Shown here one piece after another: positions 15,217 to 23,793 of a stretch of 64,000 bases of DNA (position 1 is the stretch's first letter; every line of letters starts with the position of its first letter). The position numbers and the translations under genes are program-made. The DNA lies in NCBI RefSeq assembly GCF_964283195.1, contig NZ_CAXYLH010000004.1. The stretch is one strand, 5' to 3'. A model generated the notes under the pieces. That model ran no database searches. It was given only the letters and a program-made list of their open reading frames with translations, and was not told where the DNA came from. This DNA comes from Paratractidigestivibacter sp003150175. GTDB taxonomy: Bacteria; Actinomycetota; Coriobacteriia; Coriobacteriales; Atopobiaceae.

Positions 15217-17316
15217 ATGGCGCGTAAGCGACCGCACAAGGGCAACAATCGCCGCGGGTCCACAAAGGGGCCGCGCAAGCAGCGCCGCACGATCACGGGA
15301 ACGCTGCGCGTCCTGCGCCCAGGCTCGGCTGTGGTCGAGACCCCCGAGGGCACCTTCGAGGTCACGCGCTCGGGCATCCGCGAGGCCATGAGCGGCGATG
15401 AGGTCAGCGTGTTCCTCGTCGGCCCGAAGGGCGGCCGCGGCGGGGGAGGCCGCTCCGGCGCCCACGGAAACGGGCGCGGCGCCGCGGGCGGCGAGAAGCG
15501 CGCCGTCGTCGACTCCGTCGTCACACGCGCGAACCACACGCTGCTCGGCCGCTTCGAGCTCGCCGGCCCGCTCGGCGCCGTCGTGCCCCTGGATAACCGC
15601 CTATGCCACGACTTCTTCGTCGTTCCCGAGGACAAAAGCCCCGAGCGCCTGGGCGTCGCTCCCAGCGATGTCGTGGTGGCCCGGATCGTGGAGTACCCGA
15701 CGCCCTACACCGCCGCCGTCGTGACCATCGACCGGCGCGTGGGCGCGGCCGCCGATCTCGACATGGACATCGAGTCCGTCATCGCGAGCCATGGCCTTGC
15801 CTGCGACTTCAGCCCCTCGACGCTCGAGCAGGCCGAGTCCGTGCGCGCCGACGTGGCCTCCGCCCTCGCCGACGATCCCCGCCGCGCCGACCTGCGCGAC
15901 GCGATGTGCGTGACCATCGACCCCGTCGACGCGCGCGACTTCGACGATGCGGTGGGCGCCCGCGAGCGCGCGGACGGCGGCTTCGACCTCGACGTCCACA
16001 TCGCCGACGTGACCCATTACCTGCCTTGGGGCTCTTCGATGGACCTCGAGGCCCGATCGCGCACCTGCTCGGTCTACCTCGTTGACCGCGTGATCCCCAT
16101 GCTCCCGGAGCGCCTGTGCAACGACGTCTGCTCGCTGCGCCCGGGGGAGGACCGCCTCGCCATGACGGTCCGGATGCGCCTCGACGAGCGCGGCAACGTC
16201 GTCTCCGCGAAGGCCTGCGCCTCCGCCATCTGCTCCAATGCGCGCCTGTGCTACGACGAGGTCGATGCGCTGCTGGTCGGCGAGAAGAGTCCCGCCGACC
16301 TGCCCTGCGTCGACGACTCCGAGGCGCCGGCGGTGGCGCAGATGCTCCGTACCCTCGACCGAATCCGCTCCCTGCGCGAGGCCGCCCGCCGCGCCCGCGG
16401 CGCCATCGACTTCGAGACGCGCGAGTCCAAGGTCGTCCTCGACGCCGATGGCCACCCGACAGGCGTGCGCGTCCGGAGCCGCACCCGCGCGACCGGCCTC
16501 GTCGAGGAGGCGATGCTCCTCGCCAACGAGTCCGTGGCGCGCATCCTCGCCGACGCCGAGGTCCCGGCGGCCTACCGCGTGCATGAGCAGCCGTCCGCCG
16601 AGGACCTGCGCCATACCATGGCTCCCCTCGATGAGTTGGGGCTTCTTGGCCCTGGGGACGCCGCTGCCCTCATGGCGGGCGAGCCCGCGGCGATCCAGCG
16701 CGTCCTCGACGCGGCCCGTGGGACCCGCGGGGAGTACCTGGCGAGCGCGCTCCTTCTTCGCGCGCAGCGCCGCGCCGTCTACCTGCCCCAGAACCTCGGC
16801 CACTACGCCCTCGGCGCCACGGCCTACTGCCACTTCACCTCGCCGATTCGCCGCTACCCCGACGACATCGTGCACCGAGCGTTGAAGGCGCACCTCGCCG
16901 GCAAGGACGGGTGTCCCGAGCAGCGCGCCGTTGAGCGCCTGCTGCCTCAGCTTTGCAGCGACTGCTCGCGCATGGAGCGTACGGCCGACGCCGCCGCGCG
17001 CGACTCGCAGAAGGTAAAGATGGCCGAGCTCTACGGCAAGCGCATCGGCGCGCGGGAAGCGGGCGTGGTCTCCGGCTGCGAGCGCTTCGGCGTCTTCGTC
17101 TCGCTCGACGAGACCTGTGCAGACGGCCTCATCCCCGTTCGCGACCTCGGCTCCGAGTGGTTCGAGTTCGACGAGAAGCGCATGACCCTGACCGGCGAGT
17201 CCACGGGCACGGTCTGGGGTCTCGGCCGCCGAGTCGTCGTCGAGGTCGCCGGCGTCGACGTCCCCCGCGGCCGCATCGACTTCCGCATCCCTTCCGCCGG
17301 CAAGAAGGACGAGTAG
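15217..17316 (+). CDS. rnr: Ribonuclease R (RNB-family 3'-5' exoribonuclease)
   Basis: 699 residues. A basic N-terminus (RKRPHKGNNRRGSTKGPRK) is followed by cold-shock-like folds, the RNB catalytic domain with the Mg2+ site DPVDARDFDDAV near residue 234 and YCHFTSPIRRYPDDIVHRAL, and a C-terminal S1 domain (GVVSGCERFGVFVSLDE). It degrades structured RNA from the 3' end and, with tmRNA/SmpB, removes non-stop messages. A Gly-rich insert (GGRGGGGRSGAHGNGRGA) lies near residue 70-90. The start has GAACGGAGAGAGGCAC in front. It shares the locus with smpB, a common pairing, with a TPR gene between them. Confidence 0.95.
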   Translation: MARKRPHKGNNRRGSTKGPRKQRRTITGTLRVLRPGSAVVETPEGTFEVTRSGIREAMSGDEVSVFLVGPKGGRGGGGRSGAHGNGRGAAGGEKRAVVDSVVTRANHTLLGRFELAGPLGAVVPLDNRLCHDFFVVPEDKSPERLGVAPSDVVVARIVEYPTPYTAAVVTIDRRVGAAADLDMDIESVIASHGLACDFSPSTLEQAESVRADVASALADDPRRADLRDAMCVTIDPVDARDFDDAVGARERADGGFDLDVHIADVTHYLPWGSSMDLEARSRTCSVYLVDRVIPMLPERLCNDVCSLRPGEDRLAMTVRMRLDERGNVVSAKACASAICSNARLCYDEVDALLVGEKSPADLPCVDDSEAPAVAQMLRTLDRIRSLREAARRARGAIDFETRESKVVLDADGHPTGVRVRSRTRATGLVEEAMLLANESVARILADAEVPAAYRVHEQPSAEDLRHTMAPLDELGLLGPGDAAALMAGEPAAIQRVLDAARGTRGEYLASALLLRAQRRAVYLPQNLGHYALGATAYCHFTSPIRRYPDDIVHRALKAHLAGKDGCPEQRAVERLLPQLCSDCSRMERTADAAARDSQKVKMAELYGKRIGAREAGVVSGCERFGVFVSLDETCADGLIPVRDLGSEWFEFDEKRMTLTGESTGTVWGLGRRVVVEVAGVDVPRGRIDFRIPSAGKKDE

Positions 17317-17530
17317 TCGCGGGGGCGCGGCGCGCGGAGGAATGCCCATGCCCCCGGTCGTCTGGGGGCGACGCGTGCCGTCCCGCGCAAACCGCGAGCA
17401 AATCGCGCCGAGCTCCCGCCCGCCTGCCTTCCTGCGCCATAATGGGAAAACTAACGTCTAGGCGCCGCGTACCCGACCGGCGCCCGACCGCCACAGCAGA
17501 TCGCGCCGGCACGCGCCGGCTGGAGGAACC

Positions 17531-18430
17531 ATGAACGAACCGCAGACAGAGCTCGATGACGCCCTTGCCCAGGCCGAGGGCTATCTTATCCAGGGCCAGG
17601 ATGAGGCCGCCGAGGAGCTCCTTCGCCGACTCGCGGAGGACGCAGAGGAGTACGTGGACAAGAACTGCGCCGCCACCGATGCCGTGCAGTGGTTCAGCTT
17701 CCCGTCCGCCTTCGAGAAGCTCGCCTACCGCAGGACCGAGGGCGACCCCCGCGAGCTGCGCGACGTCGGCGAGCCGCTCGACCGCCTCTATGCCGATCTC
17801 GCGCTTGCGAGCGTGCACGTGGGCGACTACGACGAGGCCAAAAGCGCGCTCAAGTCCGCGATTCGCTGGAACCCGATGGACTGCGGCAGCCGCCTGAACC
17901 TCGCCGACCTCTACAAGCTCGACGGCGACATGGACGAGTACCTCGGCCTCTCGTTCTCCGTCTTCGAACGCGCGAGCGAGCCGCGCCACCTGGCTCGAGC
18001 CTTCGTCAACTTCTCGGCCTGGTTCCAGGTCAGCGAGAAGCCCCAGGTCGCGGCCGCCTGCCTGCGCGCCGCGCTCGCGCTCGACGTGAAGGACCCTGCG
18101 CTCGACGCCGCTGTCGATCAGGCGGCGGGCACCGACCGCGACCCGGCCGGAGTCTCGGAGTCCGAGGCTCGCGCCCTGCTGGCCGCCGAGGGCCTGCCCG
18201 CCGGCGCCAACGCCGAGATGGCCGCCTGCCTGCTCATCTGCGCCTCGAACGCCGCCCGCGCCGGCCAGAAGCACGACGCGACCGCCTACACCCTGCGCGC
18301 CCGCGACCTCGTGGGCGAGCCGGCGGCGATGTCGCTTCTGCGCGCCATCCAGGCGGCTGAGGCGGAGGAGCTCGCCGGTGCGTCGGGCGCCGCCGTCGAC
18401 GCCGAGGCCGCGGCAAGGGGAGACAACTAA
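17531..18430 (+). CDS. Tetratricopeptide-like protein between rnr and smpB
   Basis: 299 residues, helical, no signal peptide or membrane segment. TPR-like helix pairs are visible (LALASVHVGDYDEAKSALKS followed by NPMDCGSRLNLADLYKLDGD, and YLIQGQDEAAEELLRRLAED near the start). The C-terminal about 70 residues are Ala-rich. No enzymatic motif is seen. GGAGGAACC precedes the ATG, and smpB starts two bases after its stop, so the two are co-translated. The position suggests a link to ribosome rescue or RNA decay, but this is inference and the function is unknown. Confidence 0.8.
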   Translation: MNEPQTELDDALAQAEGYLIQGQDEAAEELLRRLAEDAEEYVDKNCAATDAVQWFSFPSAFEKLAYRRTEGDPRELRDVGEPLDRLYADLALASVHVGDYDEAKSALKSAIRWNPMDCGSRLNLADLYKLDGDMDEYLGLSFSVFERASEPRHLARAFVNFSAWFQVSEKPQVAAACLRAALALDVKDPALDAAVDQAAGTDRDPAGVSESEARALLAAEGLPAGANAEMAACLLICASNAARAGQKHDATAYTLRARDLVGEPAAMSLLRAIQAAEAEELAGASGAAVDAEAAARGDN

Positions 18431-18431
18431 C

Positions 18432-18935
18432 ATGGCCAAGTCCACCAAGCCCGCCCAGCAGGGCAAGCAGGCGAAGCCCCAAAAGAAGTCCATCGCCCGC
18501 AACCGCTCCGCGCGCCACGAGTACTTCATCGACGAGACCTTCGAGGCGGGCATCGAGCTCACGGGCACCGAGGTCAAGAGCCTGCGCGAGCGGGCGAGCC
18601 AGATCACCGATGCCTTCTGCCTCATCCGCGGCGGGCAGTGCTGGCTCCACGGCGTGCACATCCACCCGTATTCCAACGGTGGCGTGTGGAACGTCGACCC
18701 GGACCGTAAGCGCCGCCTTTTGCTGCACCGCCAGCAGATCGACTACCTGGACGGCAAGCTCCGCACCAAGGGCACCGCGCTCGTGCCGCTTGAGCTCTAC
18801 TTCGACGAGCACAACCGCGTCAAGCTCGCTATCGGCCTTGCCCGCGGCAAGAAGCTCTACGACAAGCGCGAGGACATGGCCCGTCGCGACGTCGACCGCG
18901 AGATCGCCCGCGCTCTCAAGTCGCGCAGCCGCTAG
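18432..18935 (+). CDS. smpB: SsrA-binding protein SmpB
   Basis: 167 residues with IARNRSARHEYFIDETFEAG, GTEVKSLRERASQITDAFC and the basic C-terminal tail after LYDKREDMARRD. SmpB carries tmRNA into stalled ribosomes. The N-terminus has a Lys-rich lead of about 18 residues. Start ATG at 18432 follows GGGAGACAACTAAC. No tmRNA gene is visible downstream, where a convergent gene begins within 90 bases. Confidence 0.97.
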   Translation: MAKSTKPAQQGKQAKPQKKSIARNRSARHEYFIDETFEAGIELTGTEVKSLRERASQITDAFCLIRGGQCWLHGVHIHPYSNGGVWNVDPDRKRRLLLHRQQIDYLDGKLRTKGTALVPLELYFDEHNRVKLAIGLARGKKLYDKREDMARRDVDREIARALKSRSR

Positions 18936-18939
18936 GCCC

Positions 18940-19018
18940 GAGGGGCCAGCCGCTCCAGCCGGGCTGATCTGGCAAGAAGTGCCTGCCGGTCCAGCCGGGC
19001 TGAGGCGGCAGGCCCCTC
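18940..19018. terminator. Terminator hairpin between convergent smpB and ThrE-like genes
   Basis: 14-bp arms 18940-18953 and 19005-19018 (one mismatch) enclose two direct copies of CCAGCCGGGCTGA. Short pyrimidine-rich flanks could serve both directions. Confidence 0.55.
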
Positions 19019-19021
19019 TTG

Positions 19022-20383
19022 CTAGCTCGTCTTTCGCCACCTCGGGTCGGTGAAGGTCCTCGCCACGCCGAGCCCCACGGGCAAAAACGCCACGATGAGG
19101 ACGGCGCGCACGAACCACGCGAGCATGTTCGCCGTGTCAAAGATGCACATGTAGTACATGGCGCGGTATAGGTACAGTCCCGGCACCATGATCACGATGG
19201 ACGGGACCGTAAGCCCGATGCGCGGGTAGCTCGTCCAGTGCTCGGCGGCATGGGCCAGAAGCCCCGACGTGATGGCGCCGATGAAGGCGGCCGCCTCGGG
19301 AGGGCAGCCGGAGGCCAGTCCGAGGGCAGGGGCGAACGTGGGCAGGTCCACGAGCGTCAGCCGCAGCGTGTTGGAGACGGCGCCGATCGCCCCGGCCGTC
19401 GCAGCCATCTGGACCGGGCTGTTGAACATCACCGAGAACCCGAACACGCCGACGAAGCTCATCGCGAGCCTCAGCAGCGTGAGCGCCGCAGGGCCGAGCC
19501 CCTGCGGCGCGAAGTCGCTCGGCGAAAGCCCGACGACCTCTGCCACGAGCCACCCGATGAGCGTGGCCACCGTGATCACCGATATCGCGTACACCAGGCG
19601 CTCAATGCCGCTGCGCATGTCGAGCTTGGCGATGTCGAGGCCCGCGGTGATCAGCGGGAAGCCGGGAATCACAAAGAGCATGGCGCCGATGTAGCCGGCC
19701 TCGTGGTTCATCGCCGCGGGGTCGAAGTGCGCCAGGAAGGTGAGCGCCGCCAGGTAGCACACGCAGGCGGTCGCGACGCCGCAGCTGATGCAGCTGAACT
19801 GGCCGAGCTTGCGCGCGAGCATCTTTACGCGCATGTAGTTGCCCATGCCGGCGCCCACAAAGGCGCAGAGCATCTCGAAGGGGCCGCCGCCCAGCAAAAA
19901 CACGAACGCGCCGCACGCGCATGCCGCGGCGAGCCCGAGCTGCAGGCACCCGTAATCAGGGTTCGACTTCTCCACCACGTCGAGCAGGTTGTGGAAGCCG
20001 CGCACCGTGAGCTCGGCGCCTTGGGTCTCGATCTCGTGGATGTAGTCTTCCATCAGCCAGATGCGGTGAGTGTTCACGCCGGTCGTGGGCAGGCTCACGA
20101 CCTCGCTGAAGCTCTCATGCCCCTCGATGCAGGTGCACTCGATGGACAGCAGCGAGAGGTCGACGTGGACCGTCACGCCGAGCACGCGCGCCACGCGGTT
20201 CATGGAGTCGCGCACGCGCCAGGCCCCGGTGCCGGACGCGAGCATGAGCTGGCCTGTCCGGCAGATGATCGTCGATTTGTCGGCCAGGGGCGCGTCCACG
20301 GCGAGCTCGTCGCCGGCGCTCACGACCTCGTGCCAAATTGCTTGCATGTGATGCGGGTGCACCCGCATTCCCGTCGAGCCCAT
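19022..20383 (-). CDS. ThrE-family threonine/serine exporter
   Basis: 453 residues. An N-terminal cytoplasmic region of about 145 residues (ends RGFHNLLDVVEK) precedes about 10 membrane segments. GAMLFVIPGFPLITAGLDIAKLDMRSGIER is the hallmark of ThrE-type exporters, and the second half (AAAFIGAITSGLLAH) matches the ThrE_2 domain, so both halves are fused in one chain. It exports Thr/Ser or similar small amino acids. The ATG at 20383 has GGAGG ten bases in front. It is convergent with smpB and divergent from the DUF1275 gene. Confidence 0.88.
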   Translation of the reverse strand: MGSTGMRVHPHHMQAIWHEVVSAGDELAVDAPLADKSTIICRTGQLMLASGTGAWRVRDSMNRVARVLGVTVHVDLSLLSIECTCIEGHESFSEVVSLPTTGVNTHRIWLMEDYIHEIETQGAELTVRGFHNLLDVVEKSNPDYGCLQLGLAAACACGAFVFLLGGGPFEMLCAFVGAGMGNYMRVKMLARKLGQFSCISCGVATACVCYLAALTFLAHFDPAAMNHEAGYIGAMLFVIPGFPLITAGLDIAKLDMRSGIERLVYAISVITVATLIGWLVAEVVGLSPSDFAPQGLGPAALTLLRLAMSFVGVFGFSVMFNSPVQMAATAGAIGAVSNTLRLTLVDLPTFAPALGLASGCPPEAAAFIGAITSGLLAHAAEHWTSYPRIGLTVPSIVIMVPGLYLYRAMYYMCIFDTANMLAWFVRAVLIVAFLPVGLGVARTFTDPRWRKTS

Positions 20384-20566
20384 CGCTCGTTCGCCTCCAT
20401 AGTTTGCCAAGCCTATGGTAGTCCCAAGCGGCAAGGAGCGGGCCGTGCCGTTACTTCTTGTTTCCTTTTGGCTTCAGGAAGGGGCAAGAAGTGCTCCCGG
20501 CGAGGTCGCGGCGTCAGAATGACCTATGGTTTAGGCAAGGCAACAGGCGTCAGAAAGGTTCAGCAC

Positions 20567-21529
20567 ATGTTCCGCGCGAAGCAAGAGTCCGAGTCCATCG
20601 AGCTTGCAGTCCTCCTCGCGCTTTCGGGCGGCATCATGGACGCCTACTCCTACCTCGTGCGCGACCACGTCTTTGCGAACGCGCAGACCGGCAATATGCT
20701 GCTGTTCGGTGTCAACCTGGCCACAGGCGACTGGGTCCAGTGCCTGCACTACGCCGTCCCGGTGGTCTGCTTCGCCGCCGGCATCGCCTTGTGCCACACC
20801 ATAAAGATCGCCGCAACCGAGGAGCACCTGCACTGGCGCCAGCTGGCCCTCATCATCGAGGCCGTCCTGCTCGTCGTCGTGGGCTTTATCCCCGAGGGTC
20901 GCAGCCTTTACGCCAACGGCCTCACGTCCTTTGCCTGCGGCATCCAGGTCCAGGCGTTCCGCAAGTTCCACGGCCGCCCGCTTGCCACCACCATGTGCAT
21001 CGGCAACCTGCGCAGCGGGACCCAGGCCTTGGTCACCTACGCGAGCGACCGCGACCAGAAGCAGCTGCGCGGCGGCCTGCTCAGCTTCTTTGTGATCGCA
21101 TGCTTCGTATTTGGCGCCGTCATCGGAAACTGGGCGATTCCCGCGCTGGGGACCCGCACGATCTGGGTTGCGCCCGTTCTCCTGATCACCTCGTTCCTGA
21201 TTATGTTCGTCGATCGCGAGAAGCGTCGTGTTGAGGTGCTCGTCGAGGCCGACCTTGAGGCCGACCTCGAGGGCGAGGCGGCGCCCGCCGTGCCGGCGCA
21301 GCTTGGCGGCATCGCCGGTGTCGAGGAGCGCCTGGCAGAGCGCCTCGCCGCCGACGCCGAGCGCCGTCACGGCCACGAAATCGAGATGGACGTCATGCAC
21401 GATATGGGCCTTACCTCCGAGGGCGGGGATGAGCAGCATGAGGGCGCCATGGAGCGCGACGTGGAGGCCCAGATCGAGCAGCACCTGCGCGACCACATTG
21501 CCCACGGCGGCTTCCGCGCGCGGAAGTAG
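20567..21529 (+). CDS. DUF1275 (YoaK-like) membrane protein with acidic tail
   Basis: 320 residues. The first about 230 match DUF1275: GGIMDAYSYLVRDHVFANAQTGNMLLFGVNLA, about six membrane helices, and GIQVQAFRKFHGRPLATTMCIGNLRSG. The function of the family is unknown. The last about 85 residues form a charged helical tail (EVLVEADLEADLEGEAAPAV and onward to HEIEMDVMHDMG) not present in typical members. Start ATG 20567 follows AGAAAGGTTCAGCAC; an upstream ATG at 20519 lacks a ribosome site. Confidence 0.85.
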   Translation: MFRAKQESESIELAVLLALSGGIMDAYSYLVRDHVFANAQTGNMLLFGVNLATGDWVQCLHYAVPVVCFAAGIALCHTIKIAATEEHLHWRQLALIIEAVLLVVVGFIPEGRSLYANGLTSFACGIQVQAFRKFHGRPLATTMCIGNLRSGTQALVTYASDRDQKQLRGGLLSFFVIACFVFGAVIGNWAIPALGTRTIWVAPVLLITSFLIMFVDREKRRVEVLVEADLEADLEGEAAPAVPAQLGGIAGVEERLAERLAADAERRHGHEIEMDVMHDMGLTSEGGDEQHEGAMERDVEAQIEQHLRDHIAHGGFRARK

Positions 21530-21582
21530 GCGCGCCGGGGCGTCGCACGGCGGGCGCGACGGAGCTGCGCGCGAAAAAGTCT

Positions 21583-21706
21583 GCGAAATCGGTATCCTAA
21601 ATCGAAAACCGCGAGTATAGACGCGGATGAGCCTAAGAATACCTGCGTAAATGCAGGACTGGCGACCTTGCTACTCGAGGTTTTGGAAATAGGATACCGA
21701 CTTCGT
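21583..21706. repeat. Imperfect palindromic element with 35-bp arms
   Basis: Arms 21583-21617 and 21672-21706 are inverted repeats with 29 of 35 positions matching; the common core is TCGGTATCCTA. A 54-nt centre separates them. The region is AT-rich compared with the flanking genes and lies between the DUF1275 gene and the ATPase gene. There is no coding potential. Confidence 0.72.
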
Positions 21707-21757
21707 ATATATTTCTACGAATCCGCATTTTGGGCGAGGTTCGGCATGCTCATGGCC

Positions 21758-22915
21758 CTATCTCTTTGCCCAGTCTTCGACTGTCCAGATTGGCGAGCCA
21801 TTAATCTCGGTTGTCTGATTTGATCTCATGATGACCGAGCGCCTCTCCGGGGCAGCGCCTAACAGCTCGCCAACGGAATCAAGGTGCCGCATAAAGCTGT
21901 TGCGATAAGTCCGCGAGGATTTGATTTCGCATAGCTCAGGCACCGAAGGGACCGTCGCGTCAACGAGGTCGACTTCGACACCATTCGAGTCACGATAGAA
22001 ATAAAGCTGAGCAGTTTCCCCGCGGTTCAAATGGCGTTTATACAACTCGGCGATGACCGCATTTTCGAAAACAGGGCCCAATGTGCCTGAGCGTTCCATC
22101 TCCGAGGCGTCTCCGCCCGACAGCAGATGACACAAAAGGCCGGTGTCATAAAAGTAAATCTTTGGAGTCTTGATGAGTCGCTTTCGCGAATTCGCAAAGT
22201 ACGGCTGCAGCAGAAAGACGATATAAGACTGCTCGAGAATCGACAACCATGCGCGCAGCGTCTTGGTGGTCACGCCCACGTCAGGCGCCATTGAAGCAAC
22301 ATTGGTCAGCTGCCCTACGTTTGTTGCCAAAATCCGCAAGAATAGGTTGAACTGGGTCAAGCTGGTCGCGTTAATGAGCCCGGAAACATCTCGATCGAGA
22401 TACGTTGCCACGTAGTTCGAGTAGTAGACGTCCTCGGGGATGTCTACGTTGTAAAGACGGGGGTAGCCTCCTCGATACAGGTACTCATCAAAAGGCAAGT
22501 CATCTTGAGCCGCAAGAAGTTCCCTATAGGATAAGGGGAGCAGCGTCAGCAACCCTACGCGGCCCGCCAGCGATTGGGAGATTTGGCGTTTTAAGATGAA
22601 GTTCTGCGAACCGGAAAGGACGAACTGTCCTGGGGCTCCCACTTTATCTGATTCAACCTGGATAACATTAAACAGCTCGGGAGCCAGCTGGGCCTCGTCG
22701 ATGATGAGCGGCGCCGGGTGCGAGTGGATATACCCGAGGGGGTCGGCGTTGGCAGCGGCGCGTTCGCCTGGCAGCTCGAGATTGACGTAGCTGTAATCAG
22801 AAAAAACCTCTTGGACCAGCGTCGACTTGCCGCTTTGCCGGGGCCCCGTCACCGACACGACCGGAAACCACCGGGAATACTTTTTGAGGACGCTGGCGAT
22901 ATCACGAGGGATCAT
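21758..22915 (-). CDS. AAA-type ATPase with DUF4143-like C-terminus
   Basis: 385 residues. Walker A VTGPRQSGKST near residue 22-32, Walker B PLIIDEAQ, and sensor FVLSGSQNF identify the AAA_14 ATPase domain. The C-terminal DUF4143-like domain has PVFENAVIAELYKR and a possible PD-(D/E)xK-type pattern (NGVEVDLV then ELCEIKSS). Such genes are often horizontally carried singletons of unknown role. The codon use is less GC-biased than the core genes. ATG 22915 is preceded by AGGAAAGG; the region upstream is a five-unit tandem repeat. Confidence 0.85.
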   Translation of the reverse strand: MIPRDIASVLKKYSRWFPVVSVTGPRQSGKSTLVQEVFSDYSYVNLELPGERAAANADPLGYIHSHPAPLIIDEAQLAPELFNVIQVESDKVGAPGQFVLSGSQNFILKRQISQSLAGRVGLLTLLPLSYRELLAAQDDLPFDEYLYRGGYPRLYNVDIPEDVYYSNYVATYLDRDVSGLINATSLTQFNLFLRILATNVGQLTNVASMAPDVGVTTKTLRAWLSILEQSYIVFLLQPYFANSRKRLIKTPKIYFYDTGLLCHLLSGGDASEMERSGTLGPVFENAVIAELYKRHLNRGETAQLYFYRDSNGVEVDLVDATVPSVPELCEIKSSRTYRNSFMRHLDSVGELLGAAPERRSVIMRSNQTTEINGSPIWTVEDWAKR

Positions 22916-22935
22916 TCGGCCCGGCCCTTTCCTGT

Positions 22936-23050
22936 TTATGCGAATCAAGTTGTCAGAGTTATGTTAATCGGGTACTCCTGCTTATGCAAATCGGGTACTC
23001 CTGCTTATGCAAATCGGGTACTCAGGCTTATGTAAATCGGGTAGTCTTGC
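22936..23050. repeat. Five tandem 23-bp units upstream of the ATPase gene
   Basis: Units start at 22936, 22959, 22982, 23005 and 23028. The middle units begin TTATGCAAATCGGGTACT; the first is degenerate. Read on the minus strand, a sixth degenerate unit covers the ribosome site and ATG of the ATPase gene. The spacing is exact (23, not a multiple of 3). Confidence 0.85.
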
Positions 23051-23189
23051 CCTAGGTTGATTGAGTAACCGTCTCCTGTGGGGGCTTATGCTACGGGAGA
23101 ACGGGTCGAGGCTGCAAGAAGACGATTACCCTGGCCGCTGGGCCGCCGAAGTGCTGCGGTTTTTGCCCTTCGATCAAGCCTGAAATTAT

Positions 23190-23746
23190 GATCTTGACAA
23201 AAGTCTAAGGGCTTGAAGTCGGCAATGTAGATGGGCTGCGCCTTGCCCTGCGCAACATCGGCTATTACAGGCTTTCCGCATACTGGTTTCCGTACAAAAC
23301 CATTGACGCTAAGGGGGTAGGCTGTATTCTGTGAGAATACGAGCTTCGCCAAGATTATGCGTGCCTATGAGTTTGACCGCGATTTGCGTCTCGTTATGTT
23401 CGGCGCTATCGCTGAGATTGAGATTTTCTTTCGAGGCAGACTCTCCTATCTCGCGTCTGGAGAGGACGGCATCTTCGGTTTTCCTGAGTCCGTAAAGCCC
23501 AGACTTAGCCGTGAATACTCCGCGGCGAACAAAGGTGAGCAGTTCATCAAGCACTTTGTCGCCAAGTATGGAGACGAACATGATCTTCCGCCTTATTGGA
23601 TGATGGTCGAGTGCGCAACGATGGGCACTATCGAGCTGTTCTATCAAAAGGTCTCTCCGAGCGTAAGGGCGGAGGTGGCCTCTGATGTGTTTCGTCAACC
23701 TCTCGTTTCACAAAACAGCATCCGTTCGTTTCACACGTCAGCGTGA
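23190..23746 (+). pseudogene. Decayed Abi-family (abortive-infection-like) gene, truncated by an IS
   Basis: Frame 1 encodes LRNIGYYRLSAYWFPYK (from about 23248), then must shift near 23330 to read TSFAKIMRAYEFDRDLRLVM and the following IEIFFRGRLSYLA. These are the conserved blocks of the Abi_2 (AbiD/AbiF) family. A stop at 23206 and the frameshift interrupt the frame; the 3' end, which should hold the conserved HAR/LWN block, is missing and coincides with the left end of the IS21-like element. Low GC compared with the chromosome suggests acquisition. It is non-functional as read. Confidence 0.75.
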
Positions 23747-23793
23747 AGATTCTTCACGCACGAGCGTCGCCCTGGCACCGATCCTTTCTTCTC

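Noticed and set aside
18936..19021. tmRNA (ssrA) after smpB
   Set aside because: Too short and no tRNA-like ends; the space is a terminator hairpin between convergent genes.
22936..23050. CRISPR array
   Set aside because: The 23-bp units are contiguous with no spacers and no cas genes are near.
23086..23352. Minus-strand ORF of 88 codons over the Abi remnant
   Set aside because: It is antisense to recognisable Abi_2 blocks (IGYYRLSAYW) on the plus strand.
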